Assembly (NCBI RefSeq): GCF_000262045.1
Contig: NZ_AJVF01000042.1
Span: forward strand, 62,001 to 126,000
From: Bacillus siamensis KCTC 13613
GTDB lineage: Bacteria; Bacillota; Bacilli; Bacillales; Bacillaceae
DNA: 64,000 nt
Direction of reading: 5' to 3'
A program made the position numbers and the translations under genes. This document shows, piece by piece, positions 1 to 9,090 of this stretch; the stretch's first letter is position 1; each line of letters begins with the position of its first letter. A model generated the notes under the pieces. It was given only the letters and a program-made list of their open reading frames with translations. It did not search any database and had not been told where the DNA came from.

Positions 1-287
1 TTTCCTCTCCGCAGCTCGGCGTCATCAATGACGTCGTCATGGACGAGGGAAGCCATATGAATCATCTCCAGCGTCACCGCAACATATTTTATTTTATTAA
101 TGTCATAGTCGCCGAACATGCCGGAAAGCAATACGAAAACAGGACGGATCCGCTTGCCTCCTGCCTGAAGCAGATGGAGCCCGGCTTCACTCAGCAAGGG
201 ATAGTCAGACCGTACCGTCTGCTCAAGCTCCCTTTCGATCACATCAATATCATCATTTAAAAAAGAATAGGCCATTTTAAATTTCAT
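1..287 (-). CDS. hepT: Heptaprenyl diphosphate synthase component II, N-terminal part (runs off the window)
   Basis: Catalytic subunit of the two-component enzyme that builds the C35 side chain of menaquinone-7 from farnesyl diphosphate and isopentenyl diphosphate. Only about 95 N-terminal residues lie in the window. They include the first aspartate-rich motif of trans-prenyltransferases (DDVIDDAELRRGK) close to the edge. I start at ATG 287, with GGTGA 5 bases upstream. The frame stays open further upstream into menG, which corresponds to the longer start in old B. subtilis annotation, but that would overlap menG. It follows hepS and menG in one operon. Confidence 0.93.
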   Translation of the reverse strand, partial: MKFKMAYSFLNDDIDVIERELEQTVRSDYPLLSEAGLHLLQAGGKRIRPVFVLLSGMFGDYDINKIKYVAVTLEMIHMASLVHDDVIDDAELRRG

Positions 288-315
288 ATCATTCACCCAA
301 ACATCTGTATATTCA

Positions 316-1017
316 TCATTTCCAGCCGATATGCGTAGCGGCCACTCCGCCGGTAAACGAATGGTATTTGACATTCGTCAGGCCCGCTTCTTCAAACAGA
401 CGCGCAAGCTCTTTCATACCGGGAAATTCTCTTGCTGATTCTTGAAGCCAAGAATATTCTTTATAGCTCTTCGCAAACATTTTTCCGAAGAAAGGCATGA
501 TGTATTTAAAATAAAGAAAATATGCCTGTCTGAAACCGATCATTTCCGGCTGGGATGTTTCCAGGCATACGACCTGTCCGCCCGGTTTGACGACGCGCCG
601 CATTTCTTTCAGCACGGTCAGATAGTCGGGAACGTTCCTGAGTCCGAAGCCGATGGTGACAAAATCAAAAGAATCATCAGCGAAAGGAAGCTCCATCGCG
701 TTTCCGTGCAAAAGCTCAATTTGGCTGTAACCGCCCTCTTTTAGTTTTTTCTCGCCGATGCTCAGCATATTTTTGCTGAAATCCAGCCCTTTGATTTCGC
801 CGCTTTTTCCGGCAGCTTCTGCGAGGGCAATCGTCCAGTCAGCCGTCCCGCAGCAGACGTCAAGCGCTTTTGCGCCTTCTTGCACATTCATGATCTGCAT
901 CGTTTTGTCGCGCCATTTTTTATGCTGCTGAAAACTGATGACAGAGTTCATTTGGTCATAATTTTTATAGATTTTTTCAAACACGCCGTGTACGCGCTGT
1001 TCTTTTGACTCCTGCAT
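316..1017 (-). CDS. menG: Demethylmenaquinone C-methyltransferase (MenG/UbiE family)
   Basis: A 233-residue SAM-dependent methyltransferase that makes the last step of menaquinone synthesis, adding the ring methyl group to demethylmenaquinone. The SAM-binding motif I is visible as [10 protein letters not shown] near residues 52-61, and the family signature GFGLRNVPD lies near residue 126. The length is typical of UbiE/MenG. The ATG is preceded by AAGGG overlapping the hepS stop, only 5 bases away, and hepT follows, so the three form one unit that makes the quinone tail and finishes the ring. Older literature calls it menH or gerCB. Confidence 0.95.
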   Translation of the reverse strand: MQESKEQRVHGVFEKIYKNYDQMNSVISFQQHKKWRDKTMQIMNVQEGAKALDVCCGTADWTIALAEAAGKSGEIKGLDFSKNMLSIGEKKLKEGGYSQIELLHGNAMELPFADDSFDFVTIGFGLRNVPDYLTVLKEMRRVVKPGGQVVCLETSQPEMIGFRQAYFLYFKYIMPFFGKMFAKSYKEYSWLQESAREFPGMKELARLFEEAGLTNVKYHSFTGGVAATHIGWK

Positions 1018-1022
1018 GTTGA

Positions 1023-1778
1023 TTACCCTTCTTCCACTTTCTGATGATATGTTTTGTCTTGGCTGATCGCTTTAAGCCGGTTCAGCATTAGATTTTGGAT
1101 TGGTGAGTTGAGCGGCAGCAGCGTTTCAATGCTTTGCTTCGCCTTTCGGAAGCTTTCTTCCAGTATTTCAGCCTTTGATTTCCCTGACTTTACAATATTG
1201 CCGATGACATCGAGAAATATAGCATTGCCGTTCATCAGCCGCTTATACACAAAAAAATCACTCGCCAGCTCTTTCCAGCGCGGAAGATTAAAGTGGTCTG
1301 ACACTCTGTGAAACAGGGCCGCTTCCACAATCGCCATGCTTTCGATCAATTGGTTCAAGTCATTGACAGACCGATCGTACAGACGGATTTTATGCTCATT
1401 GATTTCTTTAATTGCCGTAGCGAGCGTCCGGATCATATAGATATCCTTCATTTCAGATAAAAGCGAATAATACAATCCGCTGAAATAGTCGCCGGCAAGT
1501 ACGGTAAGCTGCCGGTTTTTATTTTCGTCTCGCTTTAACGCTCTGGCTGTTGTCACTTCATCGTGGGTATCAAGGGCGCTTTGGACAAGCATCGCAGTTA
1601 CTATGTAATTTTCTCTGTCGTTGTTCTTAATGTCCGCCTCTTCAAACAAAGCGTGAAAAAGAAGAAGCTTATCCTCATCGATTTTCGGCGCAGAAATATG
1701 TTTCGCTAAATAAGGATGAGACAGCTTTTGTTTTAATTTCGTATTTAAATTCGCTAAAGTTCCGTAGATGTCTTGCAA
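1023..1778 (-). CDS. hepS: Heptaprenyl diphosphate synthase component I
   Basis: Regulatory, non-catalytic subunit that pairs with HepT to give heptaprenyl diphosphate synthase. It has 251 residues, mostly helical, without the aspartate-rich motifs of the catalytic partner, as known for this family. I chose TTG 1778 because AAGGGTGAT sits about 5 bases before it and the resulting length equals that of the B. subtilis protein as I recall it. An upstream ATG in frame (1805) has no comparable ribosome site. First gene of the hepS-menG-hepT cluster. Confidence 0.93.
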   Translation of the reverse strand: MQDIYGTLANLNTKLKQKLSHPYLAKHISAPKIDEDKLLLFHALFEEADIKNNDRENYIVTAMLVQSALDTHDEVTTARALKRDENKNRQLTVLAGDYFSGLYYSLLSEMKDIYMIRTLATAIKEINEHKIRLYDRSVNDLNQLIESMAIVEAALFHRVSDHFNLPRWKELASDFFVYKRLMNGNAIFLDVIGNIVKSGKSKAEILEESFRKAKQSIETLLPLNSPIQNLMLNRLKAISQDKTYHQKVEEG

Positions 1779-1866
1779 AAATATCACCCTTGTCCCCAAA
1801 TTCACATTTATTCTAATATGTATGAGATTTACTCGTCATTATTATACGCAGGTATCATTATAGCAT

Positions 1867-1932
1867 AAAAAAAAGAAATTGGCTGTATTCTCCCGCCGTT
1901 TGCGGGCATTTGGCAAAAGCGGGAAACAGCCG
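1867..1932 (-). terminator. Terminator after mtrB
   Basis: A long hairpin with outer arms GGCTGT/ACAGCC and an inner CCCGC/GCGGG pair, followed by a T-run in the direction of mtrB transcription. It separates folE-mtrB from hepS. Confidence 0.8.
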
Positions 1933-1934
1933 GC

Positions 1935-2162
1935 TTATTTTTTTTCGCTGTTCATTTCTCCGTAAGCGGTCTGGATGAGGGCATTGCCCCTCACTTTGAT
2001 GGCTGAAGTATGCTCTGTAAACTGAGCGATAATCACTTCACCTTTGTCCAGCTTTTCAGAATGGTGGAATTTCGTATCCGTTCCTCTCGTTAAACCGATG
2101 ACGTTCACACCGTCCTCGACCGCTTTAATGACGACAAAATCACTTGAATGCTTTGAATTCAT
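1935..2162 (-). CDS. mtrB: trp RNA-binding attenuation protein (TRAP)
   Basis: A 75-residue protein that forms an 11-subunit ring. With bound tryptophan it wraps GAG/UAG repeats in RNA and so shuts down tryptophan operon transcription and translation of related genes. The sequence is almost identical to the B. subtilis protein, with the conserved [14 protein letters not shown] segment that includes RNA-contact lysines. An upstream in-frame start at 2180 is possible, but GAGGGTG before ATG 2162 and the family length favour the short form. It lies directly after folE, the known mtrAB arrangement. The trp operon is not in this window. Confidence 0.95.
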   Translation of the reverse strand: MNSKHSSDFVVIKAVEDGVNVIGLTRGTDTKFHHSEKLDKGEVIIAQFTEHTSAIKVRGNALIQTAYGEMNSEKK

Positions 2163-2182
2163 ATCTGCACCCTCTATCATAA

Positions 2183-2755
2183 TTAATCCGCACGTTTAAT
2201 ATGTTCTAACACTTCGGAACGCGCCGCAGCGTCATCTTTAAAAATACCTCTTACGGCGGAAGTTACCGTTTTTGCCCCCGGCTTTCTTACGCCTCTCATC
2301 GTCATGCACATATGCTCAGCTTCAACGACAACCATGACGCCGTGGGGATCTAAGGTGTCTACGATGCTTTCTGCAATCGTTGAAGTAATGCGCTCCTGCA
2401 GCTGCGGGCGTTTTGAAACGGCTTCCACTGCACGCGCCAATTTACTCAGGCCTGTCACTTTACCGCCGCGCGGAATGTAGGCAATATGCGCTTTTCCGTA
2501 AAAAGGAACAAGATGATGTTCACACATAGAATGAAACGCGATATCTTTTACAAGAACAAGCTCCTCGTGGTCCTCGCCGAAAACGGTTTTGAAATGCTCT
2601 TTCGGGTCTTCATTTAACCCCGAGAATACTTCCGCATACATTTTCGCCACGCGTTTCGGTGTATCTAAAAGACCTTCCCGGTCCGGGTCTTCTCCAATCG
2701 CCTCTAAAATCTGGCGAACTGCCTGTTCAATCTGTTCTTTATTAACTTCTTTCAT
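2183..2755 (-). CDS. folE: GTP cyclohydrolase I (FolE type 1A)
   Basis: Converts GTP to 7,8-dihydroneopterin triphosphate, the first step of tetrahydrofolate synthesis. The protein has 190 residues. Zinc ligands are seen in CEHHLVPF (Cys78, His81) and in [11 protein letters not shown] near residue 150, so it is the zinc-dependent type. GGAGG precedes the ATG. It is also named mtrA because it shares an operon with mtrB, which follows after 20 bases. Tryptophan and folate genes are linked through shared chorismate use. Confidence 0.95.
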   Translation of the reverse strand: MKEVNKEQIEQAVRQILEAIGEDPDREGLLDTPKRVAKMYAEVFSGLNEDPKEHFKTVFGEDHEELVLVKDIAFHSMCEHHLVPFYGKAHIAYIPRGGKVTGLSKLARAVEAVSKRPQLQERITSTIAESIVDTLDPHGVMVVVEAEHMCMTMRGVRKPGAKTVTSAVRGIFKDDAAARSEVLEHIKRAD

Positions 2756-2862
2756 TGTCTGTGTCCTCCACCATTGAATACATTTAATTTCGATTCTAGC
2801 ACATTTGACGCGCCAAAAGCAAAACGAAAGTCCTGCCCGGAGACCGAGGCAGCTTAAATATG

Positions 2863-2888
2863 AAAAGCCCCTTTATCAAGGGGCTTTT
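2863..2888 (-). terminator. Terminator after hbs
   Basis: Perfect 11-base arms (AAAAGCCCCTT/AAGGGGCTTTT) with a 4-base loop, ending in T residues on the minus strand. It lies between hbs and folE. Confidence 0.85.
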
Positions 2889-2941
2889 CTGTGAAGAAAC
2901 AAAGTGTATGTATCAGATGCATACACGATCTATATTCACAA

Positions 2942-3220
2942 TTATTTTCCTGCAACAGCGTCTTTAAGAGCTTTACCTGGTTTGAAAGCAGGTACCTTGC
3001 TTGCAGGGATTTCGATTTCTTCACCTGTTTGCGGGTTACGTCCTTTACGTGCAGAACGCTCGCGCACCTCAAAGTTACCGAAACCGATCAGTTGGATTTT
3101 ATCACCATTTTTAAGTGCATCTAAAATCGTATCAAAAACAGAATCAACTGCTTTTGTAGCGTCTTTTTTAGACAATTCGCTTGCTTCTGCAACCGCATTG
3201 ATTAGTTCTGTCTTGTTCAT
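2942..3220 (-). CDS. hbs: DNA-binding protein HBsu (HU family)
   Basis: A small basic nucleoid protein of 92 residues that binds and bends DNA as a dimer and is the main nucleoid-compacting protein in Bacillus. The HU signature [18 protein letters not shown] is present at about residues 46-63. ATG 3220 is preceded by a strong GGAGGAGGTG site. The frame could be extended 10 codons upstream to 3250, but that start has no ribosome site. It stands alone between spoIVA and folE with its own leader and terminator. Also called hupA. Confidence 0.96.
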   Translation of the reverse strand: MNKTELINAVAEASELSKKDATKAVDSVFDTILDALKNGDKIQLIGFGNFEVRERSARKGRNPQTGEEIEIPASKVPAFKPGKALKDAVAGK

Positions 3221-3288
3221 GCCTTTCACCTCCTCCCAAAAGGGTATCAATTCAGCAGTTTATTATCATTTCTTCACAGTTCAGCCTG

Positions 3289-3316
3289 ATTCTAAACCTG
3301 TCTTATAAAAAATCAA
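3289..3316 (-). promoter_or_regulatory. Candidate SigA promoter of hbs (proximal)
   Basis: Minus strand TTGATT (3311-3316), 16-base spacer, TAGAAT (3289-3294). The B. subtilis gene is known to have more than one promoter. Match is moderate. Confidence 0.45.
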
Positions 3317-3408
3317 AGCAGGGAAGAACAGACAAGTAAACGGCTTTTCAAAAGAAAACAGACACTTTGAGGAATGTTTGTCCAACAAAGTGAAGATTTT
3401 CTGTAAGT

Positions 3409-3437
3409 AGAGTAACACATATAAAAAGCCATATCAA
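3409..3437 (-). promoter_or_regulatory. Candidate SigA promoter of hbs (distal)
   Basis: Minus strand TTGATA (3432-3437), 17-base spacer, TACTCT (3409-3414). The -35 is good and the -10 is weak. Confidence 0.35.
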
Positions 3438-3552
3438 GCATTTTAAAGCCCCAATCCCTTGCTCGTCAAGGTTTTCGCGTGTTTTACCGAACAAATATTC
3501 CTTTTTTTGCTTTTTTCCTCCTAATCCTTGATTGATTTCCAGTATCTAAAAG

Positions 3553-3590
3553 ACAAAAAAAGACCCCCCGTTTCAGGAAGAGGTCCTTCA
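3553..3590 (-). terminator. Terminator after spoIVA
   Basis: Imperfect hairpin pairing GGACCTC with GGGGGTC, followed by seven T on the minus strand, directly after the spoIVA stop. Confidence 0.65.
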
Positions 3591-3592
3591 GC

Positions 3593-5071
3593 TTACAAAA
3601 TAATGGCGATCAGGCCGCCTGAGCCTTCGTTTATAATTCTCTCAAGCGTTTCTTTCAGTTTATATCTCGCATTTTCCGGCATAAGCGACAGTTTCGCCGA
3701 GATTCCTTCTCTTACGATCGAGCTCAATGATCTTCCGAAAATATCGGAGTTCCAGATCGAAAGCGGATCATCCTCAAAGTCCTGCATTAAGTAGCGGACA
3801 AGCTCTTCGCTTTGCTTTTCCGTCCCGATGATCGGCGCGAATTCACTTTCCACATCCACTTTGATCATATGAATGGACGGGGCGACCGCTTTCAGCCTTA
3901 CTCCGAATCTTGATCCCTGTCTGATGATTTCCGGTTCATCAAGGCTCATATCCGTTAAGGCCGGGGCTGCAATGCCGTAGCCGGTCTGTTTCACCATTTT
4001 CAGCGCGTCTGAAACCTGATCATATTCCTTTTTCGCGTGGGCGAAGTCCTGCATTAATTCAAGCAGGTGGTCTTTCCCGCGGATTTCGACGCCCACTACT
4101 TCTTTTAAAATCTGGTCGTATAAATGATCCGGCGCGTATAAATCAATTTCTGCGACACCCTGGCCGAGTTCAATTCCGGCCAATCCGGCGCTTTCGATAA
4201 ACTCAAATTCACTGAAGTGGCCGACAACCCGGTCGACGTCGCGCAGTCGTTTGATATCTTTTACGGTTTCTTTCACTGACTCCTGGTAACTTTCTCTGAG
4301 CCAGTGATTTTCTTTCAGCACCATGACCCAGCTCGGAAGGTTGACATTCACTTCCAGCACAGGGAACTCGTAAAGCGCTTCTCTGAGAACGCTTAACACA
4401 TCTGTTTCCCTCATGCTTTCAACACTCATGGCGAGAACGGGGATATCATATTTCGCGCTTAATTCAGCTCTGAGCGCTTCTGTTTCCGGGTGGTACGGCT
4501 TCACCGAGTTGATGACCATAATAAACGGTTTGCCGACTTCCTTCAGCTCGTCAATGACTCTTTCTTCCGCTTCTACGTAATCGCCCCGCGCAATATCACC
4601 GATTGAGCCATCCGTCGTAATGACGACCCCGATTGTGGAATGTTCCTGGATGACTTTTCTCGTACCGATCTCCGCCGCTTCATGAAAGGGAATCGGTTCT
4701 TCGTACCATGGTGTATTAATCATTCTCGGGCCGTTTTCATCTTCATACCCCTTCGCACCGGGAACCGTGTATCCCACACAATCCACAAGACGGATATTGA
4801 CGTCAAGCCCTTCCGCCACATGTACGGACATGGCTTGATTCGGAACAAATTTTGGTTCTGTGGTCATTATCGTTTTTCCTGCTGCGCTTTGCGGAAGCTC
4901 ATCCTGCGCCCGCGCTCGGTCGGCTTCATTGCTGATATTCGGGAGCACCACAAGCTCCATAAATTTTTTAATAAATGTAGATTTCCCTGTACGGACAGCG
5001 CCGACGACTCCTAAGTATATATCGCCTCCTGTTCGTTCAGCGATATCCTTGAAAATATCGACCTTTTCCAA
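3593..5071 (-). CDS. spoIVA: Spore coat basement ATPase SpoIVA
   Basis: A 492-residue ATPase made in the mother cell that polymerises on the forespore surface and anchors the coat; it is also needed for cortex formation. The Walker A motif GAVRTGKST is at about residues 24-32. The extreme C-terminus, GGLIAIIL, is the conserved tail known to be needed for localisation. I start at TTG 5071, preceded by GGGAGGGGATC; an in-frame upstream ATG (5104) has no such site, and the family length fits the TTG. A textbook SigE promoter lies upstream, fitting mother-cell expression. Confidence 0.96.
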   Translation of the reverse strand: MEKVDIFKDIAERTGGDIYLGVVGAVRTGKSTFIKKFMELVVLPNISNEADRARAQDELPQSAAGKTIMTTEPKFVPNQAMSVHVAEGLDVNIRLVDCVGYTVPGAKGYEDENGPRMINTPWYEEPIPFHEAAEIGTRKVIQEHSTIGVVITTDGSIGDIARGDYVEAEERVIDELKEVGKPFIMVINSVKPYHPETEALRAELSAKYDIPVLAMSVESMRETDVLSVLREALYEFPVLEVNVNLPSWVMVLKENHWLRESYQESVKETVKDIKRLRDVDRVVGHFSEFEFIESAGLAGIELGQGVAEIDLYAPDHLYDQILKEVVGVEIRGKDHLLELMQDFAHAKKEYDQVSDALKMVKQTGYGIAAPALTDMSLDEPEIIRQGSRFGVRLKAVAPSIHMIKVDVESEFAPIIGTEKQSEELVRYLMQDFEDDPLSIWNSDIFGRSLSSIVREGISAKLSLMPENARYKLKETLERIINEGSGGLIAIIL

Positions 5072-5144
5072 GTGATCCCCTCCCGGACTTCCTATCCTTA
5101 TCATTTTTCATTCACCATTCTTCAATCAAATACAGGACACTATA

Positions 5145-5175
5145 TGTGTATGACGTTGTCCTATTTCAATATGAC
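5145..5175 (-). promoter_or_regulatory. SigE promoter of spoIVA
   Basis: Minus strand GTCATATT (5168-5175), 15-base spacer, CATACACA (5145-5152), close to the SigE consensus KMATATT / CATACAnT. It fits the known SigE control of spoIVA. Confidence 0.75.
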
Positions 5176-5217
5176 ATCTTTAGAAAATTTTCAGGCAATC
5201 TTTTCTATCGGAATCAA

Positions 5218-5257
5218 AAAAACCTTTCTCCCTATTTGTATGCGCGGGAGAAAGGTT
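5218..5257 (-). terminator. Terminator after yphF
   Basis: Hairpin with 12-base arms (AACCTTTCTCCC/GGGAGAAAGGTT) followed by T-run on the minus strand. The stem abuts the yphF stop codon. Confidence 0.85.
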
Positions 5258-5991
5258 CATTCCTGTTTCGTTTTACTTTCTAAAAAAACGGGTTCCTGTT
5301 TTTCATTTACGGTGTATGTGACTGAAAAGGCCGGGACGAAAGGCGTCTCTTTCCATAAAATATCCTGAATTTCCGCGCCCGGTCTGATTTTCTTTTTGTT
5401 TTCTTTCAGGCAGCGGGCGAGATCGACGCGATAGTCGGCATAGATTTCTCCGTCAGCGCCGATTAAAAGCGGCAGAGACGTGCCTGAAACCGGACTTTTG
5501 ACTGAAGGAGTGTCTTTCATGCCGAGCTTCTTTTTATTTAAAGTGAACAGCCCTTTTGAAACGGCATCCTCATAGGGCGGATATGTATGTTTTTCCTGAT
5601 ACATTTTAACACGCAGCTTCATATCGCGGATTGCCTCCGCCATTTGGAGATCGATCAGCTTCACGGTCGGCTTATTTTCCACATCGACAAGCACGTATTG
5701 GTACATTCCTCCGCTTTCAAAAGCTGATGCCGGCGGCTCCTCTATATATCTGGGCGCGAGCCGCTTAAAATCTATCGGATATTTTTGATAGATCGGTGTT
5801 TTCATATCTTTGGTCTGAATCGGCAGAAGTCCGCCGTTCGCTTTTTTAAACTCATCCACTGCCGCTTGAACCTGCTGAAGCTGATGCTTGTAAGATACTT
5901 TATTTTCAGTTTTTTCCGCTTCAGGATACAGACAGCCGGACAGCAGAAGCACCGCAAATGCCGTTATGACGGCCATTTTCATCTTATGCAT
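5257..5991 (-). CDS. yphF: Putative lipoprotein YphF
   Basis: A 244-residue exported protein of unknown function. The N-terminus has a basic start (MHKMKM), a hydrophobic run and the lipobox LLSGC, so the mature protein should be lipid-anchored at Cys20 on the outer face of the membrane. ATG 5991 is preceded by AAGGGGG; an ATG 27 bases upstream would overlap yphE. It follows yphE after about 19 bases and is probably co-transcribed with it. I recognise it from B. subtilis synteny and sequence, not from a functional motif. Confidence 0.85.
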   Translation of the reverse strand: MHKMKMAVITAFAVLLLSGCLYPEAEKTENKVSYKHQLQQVQAAVDEFKKANGGLLPIQTKDMKTPIYQKYPIDFKRLAPRYIEEPPASAFESGGMYQYVLVDVENKPTVKLIDLQMAEAIRDMKLRVKMYQEKHTYPPYEDAVSKGLFTLNKKKLGMKDTPSVKSPVSGTSLPLLIGADGEIYADYRVDLARCLKENKKKIRPGAEIQDILWKETPFVPAFSVTYTVNEKQEPVFLESKTKQE

Positions 5992-6010
5992 TCCGCGCCC
6001 CCTTTTTTGC

Positions 6011-6214
6011 TTATTCATTGACAGGCCCGCTGAAAACGACCATTAACACGATCAATCCCGAGATGACCATACAGGCATAAGCGAGCGAAGAAACTGCTGC
6101 TTTGATCAGCTTGTTTTTCACTTTGTACCTGCTGACATAAATAGAGGCCACCGCAACAAACATTAATCCCATAGCACCAAGCGCAAACCACATTTTCATC
6201 AATGCCACACTCAC
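6011..6214 (-). CDS. yphE: Small membrane protein YphE
   Basis: A 67-residue protein with two hydrophobic segments (about residues 8-28 and 40-62) separated by a basic loop (SRYKVKNK), ending in FSGPVNE. Function unknown. I choose GTG 6214 because GGGGGG lies 7 bases upstream and the length matches the B. subtilis homologue; an upstream ATG at 6268 has no clear ribosome site. Its partner gene yphF follows closely. Confidence 0.75.
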   Translation of the reverse strand: MSVALMKMWFALGAMGLMFVAVASIYVSRYKVKNKLIKAAVSSLAYACMVISGLIVLMVVFSGPVNE

Positions 6215-6308
6215 GTCCGTGCCCCCCGTCCCATCATTGTAAGCGTTATATTTCATTTTAATATACAAATGTTGAAAAGATCAACAGGTTTTCCATCTAT
6301 TGAAAAAA

Positions 6309-6348
6309 CAAAAAAAAACTGAAGCAAAGAGGGGGACTTTGCTTCAGT
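6309..6348 (-). terminator. Terminator downstream of gpsA
   Basis: Perfect 12-base arms (ACTGAAGCAAAG/CTTTGCTTCAGT) with a 6-base loop and a T-run on the minus strand. It lies almost 190 bases past the gpsA stop. Confidence 0.88.
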
Positions 6349-6534
6349 CAAGTTGACTATATTCACCTATACGTCTGAGATACACTCTCTTGGACTTCGA
6401 TGCTATAGTATGCGTAGATGCGTACGTCTGCATCCTCTTCTGCCTAAATCAGCAAATGTTTTAAGCGATTTCAGCCGGAGAGTTCCGCGTTTTGGACTTT
6501 CGTCATTTCAGAATATGCAGACGGCATGTTATTG
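6349..6534 (-). other. Long untranslated region between gpsA stop and its terminator
   Basis: About 186 bases without a convincing gene. It contains imperfect repeats of GATGC/GCATC and TACGCAT/ATGCGTA type around 6408-6432. A frame beginning MPSAYSEMTKVQ on the minus strand stops after 18 codons and has no ribosome site. It may be a long 3' untranslated region of gpsA or an unrecognised small RNA. Confidence 0.4.
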
Positions 6535-7572
6535 TCACTTCACCCGGTTTTCGAATGTGTTGACCAAGTCTTCCATCTCATGGGTTTTCACTCTGGCCAT
6601 TAAAGATTCTACGGCCGTTTCTACCTTCTGCCCGTTAAATAACACTTGGTGAAGCGCCTCTGTAATCGGCATTTTCACTTGGTATTTTTGAGAAAGCTGA
6701 TACGCCGCTTTCGTCGTCCGCACGCCTTCAACAACCATTCCCATCTTGTCAAGGACAGCCTCAAGCTTGTACCCTTTGCCGAGCAGGTTGCCGGCGCGCC
6801 AATTGCGGGAATGGACGCTCGTACACGTCACGATTAAGTCGCCTACGCCGGTCAGGCCGGAAAAGGTGAGAGGGTTTCCGCCCATCTTTGTGCCGAGCCT
6901 GGCGATTTCAGCAAGACCGCGGGTGATCAGGGCCGCTTTTGCGTTATCTCCGTATCCCAATCCGTCTGTAATTCCCGCTGCCAGAGCGATGATGTTCTTT
7001 AACGCTCCCCCTATTTCAACACCGATCATATCCGGATTGGTATAGACACGGAAATGCTGGTTCATAAATAGATCCTGAACCGCTTCTGCAGCCTCGATAT
7101 TTTTTGAAGATGATGTAACAGTCGTCGGGTGTCTCAATCCGACTTCCTCAGCGTGGCTCGGCCCTGAAAGCACAACGATGTCTTTTCTGTACTCCTCAGG
7201 CAGCTCCTCTTCCATTAATTCTGAAATGCGGAGAAGCGAATCCGGCTCAATTCCTTTGCTGACATGAACAAAGATCGACTGTTTCGGGATGTAAGGCAGA
7301 GCCTTTTTCAGCACTTCCCGAATGGCTTTTGTCGGAACCGCCACAATGATGAAGTCAGCTCCTGTTAAAGCCTCGCTTAAATCAGCTGTGCCGATGATAG
7401 AGCTTGACAGCTCCACCCCCGGCAGATAATCTTTGTTTTCATGCAGCCCGTTGATTTGATCGATCAATTCGGCACGGTGCCCCCACATCATGACCTGATG
7501 TCCGTTATCAGCCAGCACTAAAGAAAGTGCAGTGCCCCAGCTTCCCGCTCCAAGCATTGCCACTTTTTTCAT
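6535..7572 (-). CDS. gpsA: NAD(P)H-dependent glycerol-3-phosphate dehydrogenase
   Basis: Reduces dihydroxyacetone phosphate to sn-glycerol 3-phosphate, the backbone of phospholipids. The protein has 345 residues, the same as in B. subtilis. The nucleotide-binding motif GAGSWG is at residues 8-13. The substrate-site segment GGALKNIIALAAG follows near residue 188, with the SRNWRAGNLLGKG motif near 255. AGGTG precedes the ATG. It follows der after 17 bases, as in B. subtilis. Confidence 0.96.
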   Translation of the reverse strand: MKKVAMLGAGSWGTALSLVLADNGHQVMMWGHRAELIDQINGLHENKDYLPGVELSSSIIGTADLSEALTGADFIIVAVPTKAIREVLKKALPYIPKQSIFVHVSKGIEPDSLLRISELMEEELPEEYRKDIVVLSGPSHAEEVGLRHPTTVTSSSKNIEAAEAVQDLFMNQHFRVYTNPDMIGVEIGGALKNIIALAAGITDGLGYGDNAKAALITRGLAEIARLGTKMGGNPLTFSGLTGVGDLIVTCTSVHSRNWRAGNLLGKGYKLEAVLDKMGMVVEGVRTTKAAYQLSQKYQVKMPITEALHQVLFNGQKVETAVESLMARVKTHEMEDLVNTFENRVK

Positions 7573-7589
7573 CTCTGTATCACACCTTT

Positions 7590-8900
7590 TTATTTTCTTG
7601 CTCTTGCAAATATTTTAATTGGCGTACCTTCAAATCCGAAAGCATCACGGATTCGGTTTTCTAAAAAGCGTTCATAAGAAAAATGCATCAGTTCCGGATC
7701 GTTGACAAAAACAACGAAGCTCGGCGGTTTAACAGCGACTTGAGTCGCATAATAAATTTTCAGACGGGAGCCATTGTGCGTCGGAGTCGGATTCATGGCG
7801 ACCGCATCCATGATGACATCATTTAAGACATTTGTCTGCACGCGGAGAGAGTGGTTTTCACTCGCTTTAATAATCGCAGGCATGAGAGTATGAATCCGCT
7901 TTGTCGTCAGTGCCGACATGAACAGTACCGGCGCATAATCGAGAAATTGGAAATGCTCCCGTATATTCTGTTCAAATTCTTTCATCGTGCGTTCGTCTTT
8001 ATCAACGGCATCCCATTTGTTTACGACGATGACGACTGCTTTTCCTGCTTCATGGGCATATCCGGCGATCCGCTTGTCCTGCTCAAGGATGCCTTCTTCA
8101 GCGTTCAGTACCACGCCGACGACGTCTGAGCGGTCAATGGCTTTTAATGCCCGAAGTACGCTGTATTTTTCTGTTGTTTCATATACTTTTCCCTTTTTTC
8201 TCATGCCCGCCGTGTCAACAATCACAAATTCCTGCTGGTTATAAGTGAATGCCGTATCTACAGCGTCTCTCGTCGTTCCCGCCACGTTGCTCACGATAAC
8301 CCGCTCTTCGCCGAGCATCGCATTGACCAGAGAGGATTTTCCGACATTCGGACGGCCGATCAGACAGAATTGAACGACATCATCATTATACTTCGTTTCG
8401 GGAATGTTTTTAAAATGCTCGGCACAAGCATCGAGCAAATCTCCCAATCCCAAACCGTGAGTACCGGAAATCGGATAAGGCTCTCCAAAACCGAGCGCGT
8501 AAAAGTCATAGATGTTCGCTCTCATTTCGGTATTATCTAATTTATTAACGGCTAATACGACCGGTTTTTTCGTCCGGTACAATATTTTTGCCACTTCTTC
8601 ATCCGCAGACGTTACACCTTCGCGGCCGTTCACCATAAAGATGATCACATCAGCCTCGTCCATGGCGATTTCGGCCTGCTGGCGGATCTGTGTCAGAAAC
8701 GGTTCGTCTCCGATGTCAATTCCGCCCGTGTCAATCAGGTTAAAATCATAATTCAGCCATTCCGCCGAACTGTATATCCGGTCCCGCGTCACTCCGGGGG
8801 TATCTTCTACTATTGAAATTCTTTCACCCGCAATCCGGTTAAAGATTGTGGATTTTCCCACATTCGGTCTTCCGACAATGGCTACGACAGGTTTACCCAT
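7590..8900 (-). CDS. der: Ribosome-associated GTPase Der (EngA)
   Basis: Essential tandem GTPase needed for maturation of the large ribosomal subunit. The 436 residues hold two G domains, each with a P-loop (GRPNVGKST at about residue 10, GRPNVGKSS at about 182), DTAG/DTGG switch motifs and NKLD/NKWD specificity motifs, then a KH-like C-terminal domain. ATG 8900 gives the family N-terminus [10 protein letters not shown]; the upstream in-frame ATG (8969) is not supported. A SigA promoter and a 5'-terminal hairpin lie just upstream. Formerly yphC. Confidence 0.96.
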   Translation of the reverse strand: MGKPVVAIVGRPNVGKSTIFNRIAGERISIVEDTPGVTRDRIYSSAEWLNYDFNLIDTGGIDIGDEPFLTQIRQQAEIAMDEADVIIFMVNGREGVTSADEEVAKILYRTKKPVVLAVNKLDNTEMRANIYDFYALGFGEPYPISGTHGLGLGDLLDACAEHFKNIPETKYNDDVVQFCLIGRPNVGKSSLVNAMLGEERVIVSNVAGTTRDAVDTAFTYNQQEFVIVDTAGMRKKGKVYETTEKYSVLRALKAIDRSDVVGVVLNAEEGILEQDKRIAGYAHEAGKAVVIVVNKWDAVDKDERTMKEFEQNIREHFQFLDYAPVLFMSALTTKRIHTLMPAIIKASENHSLRVQTNVLNDVIMDAVAMNPTPTHNGSRLKIYYATQVAVKPPSFVVFVNDPELMHFSYERFLENRIRDAFGFEGTPIKIFARARK

Positions 8901-8980
8901 AGTACCCTTCCTTTCAATCCAGCCGCTTACATTTTCACAAAAATTGTTCAACCGGTTATTAAAAATCATCTTCGCTATGA

Positions 8981-9005
8981 AAAGAACCCTTCAACAGAAG
9001 GGCTT
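8981..9005 (-). other. Stem-loop at the predicted 5' end of the der transcript
   Basis: AGCCCTTC/GAAGGGTT arms with a 4-base loop, then TTCTTTT. It could terminate the upstream yphA transcript, but it also starts right at the predicted transcription start of der, so it may be a 5' stabilising hairpin. Confidence 0.5.
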
Positions 9006-9014
9006 AACTCATTT

Positions 9015-9042
9015 ATTATATCAGTTTTCACCGAGATCACAA
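9015..9042 (-). promoter_or_regulatory. SigA promoter of der
   Basis: Minus strand TTGTGA (9037-9042), 16-base spacer, perfect TATAAT (9015-9020), about 115 bases before the der start. Confidence 0.6.
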
Positions 9043-9090
9043 TGTATTCTTCGAAATGTTTCGCATTCATGCAACAGTCTCCGTCCGTTT

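Larger units (their letters stand above)
3221..3592 (-). other. Leader and promoter region of hbs
   Basis: A 372-base stretch without a gene between spoIVA and hbs. The distal part carries the spoIVA terminator, and the rest is an AT-rich leader containing two candidate SigA promoters for hbs, annotated separately. I see no small coding frame with a ribosome site here. Confidence 0.6.

Noticed and set aside
1-330. Longer hepT start extending into menG
   Set aside because: The extension resembles the old B. subtilis annotation, but GGTGA before ATG 287 and the overlap with menG favour the shorter start.
8975-9070. A 31-codon minus-strand frame (MNAKHFEEYIVISVK...) between yphA and der with GGAG upstream
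   Set aside because: It overlaps the der promoter and the 5' hairpin, has no family resemblance that I recognise, and its composition looks like a by-product of those elements.
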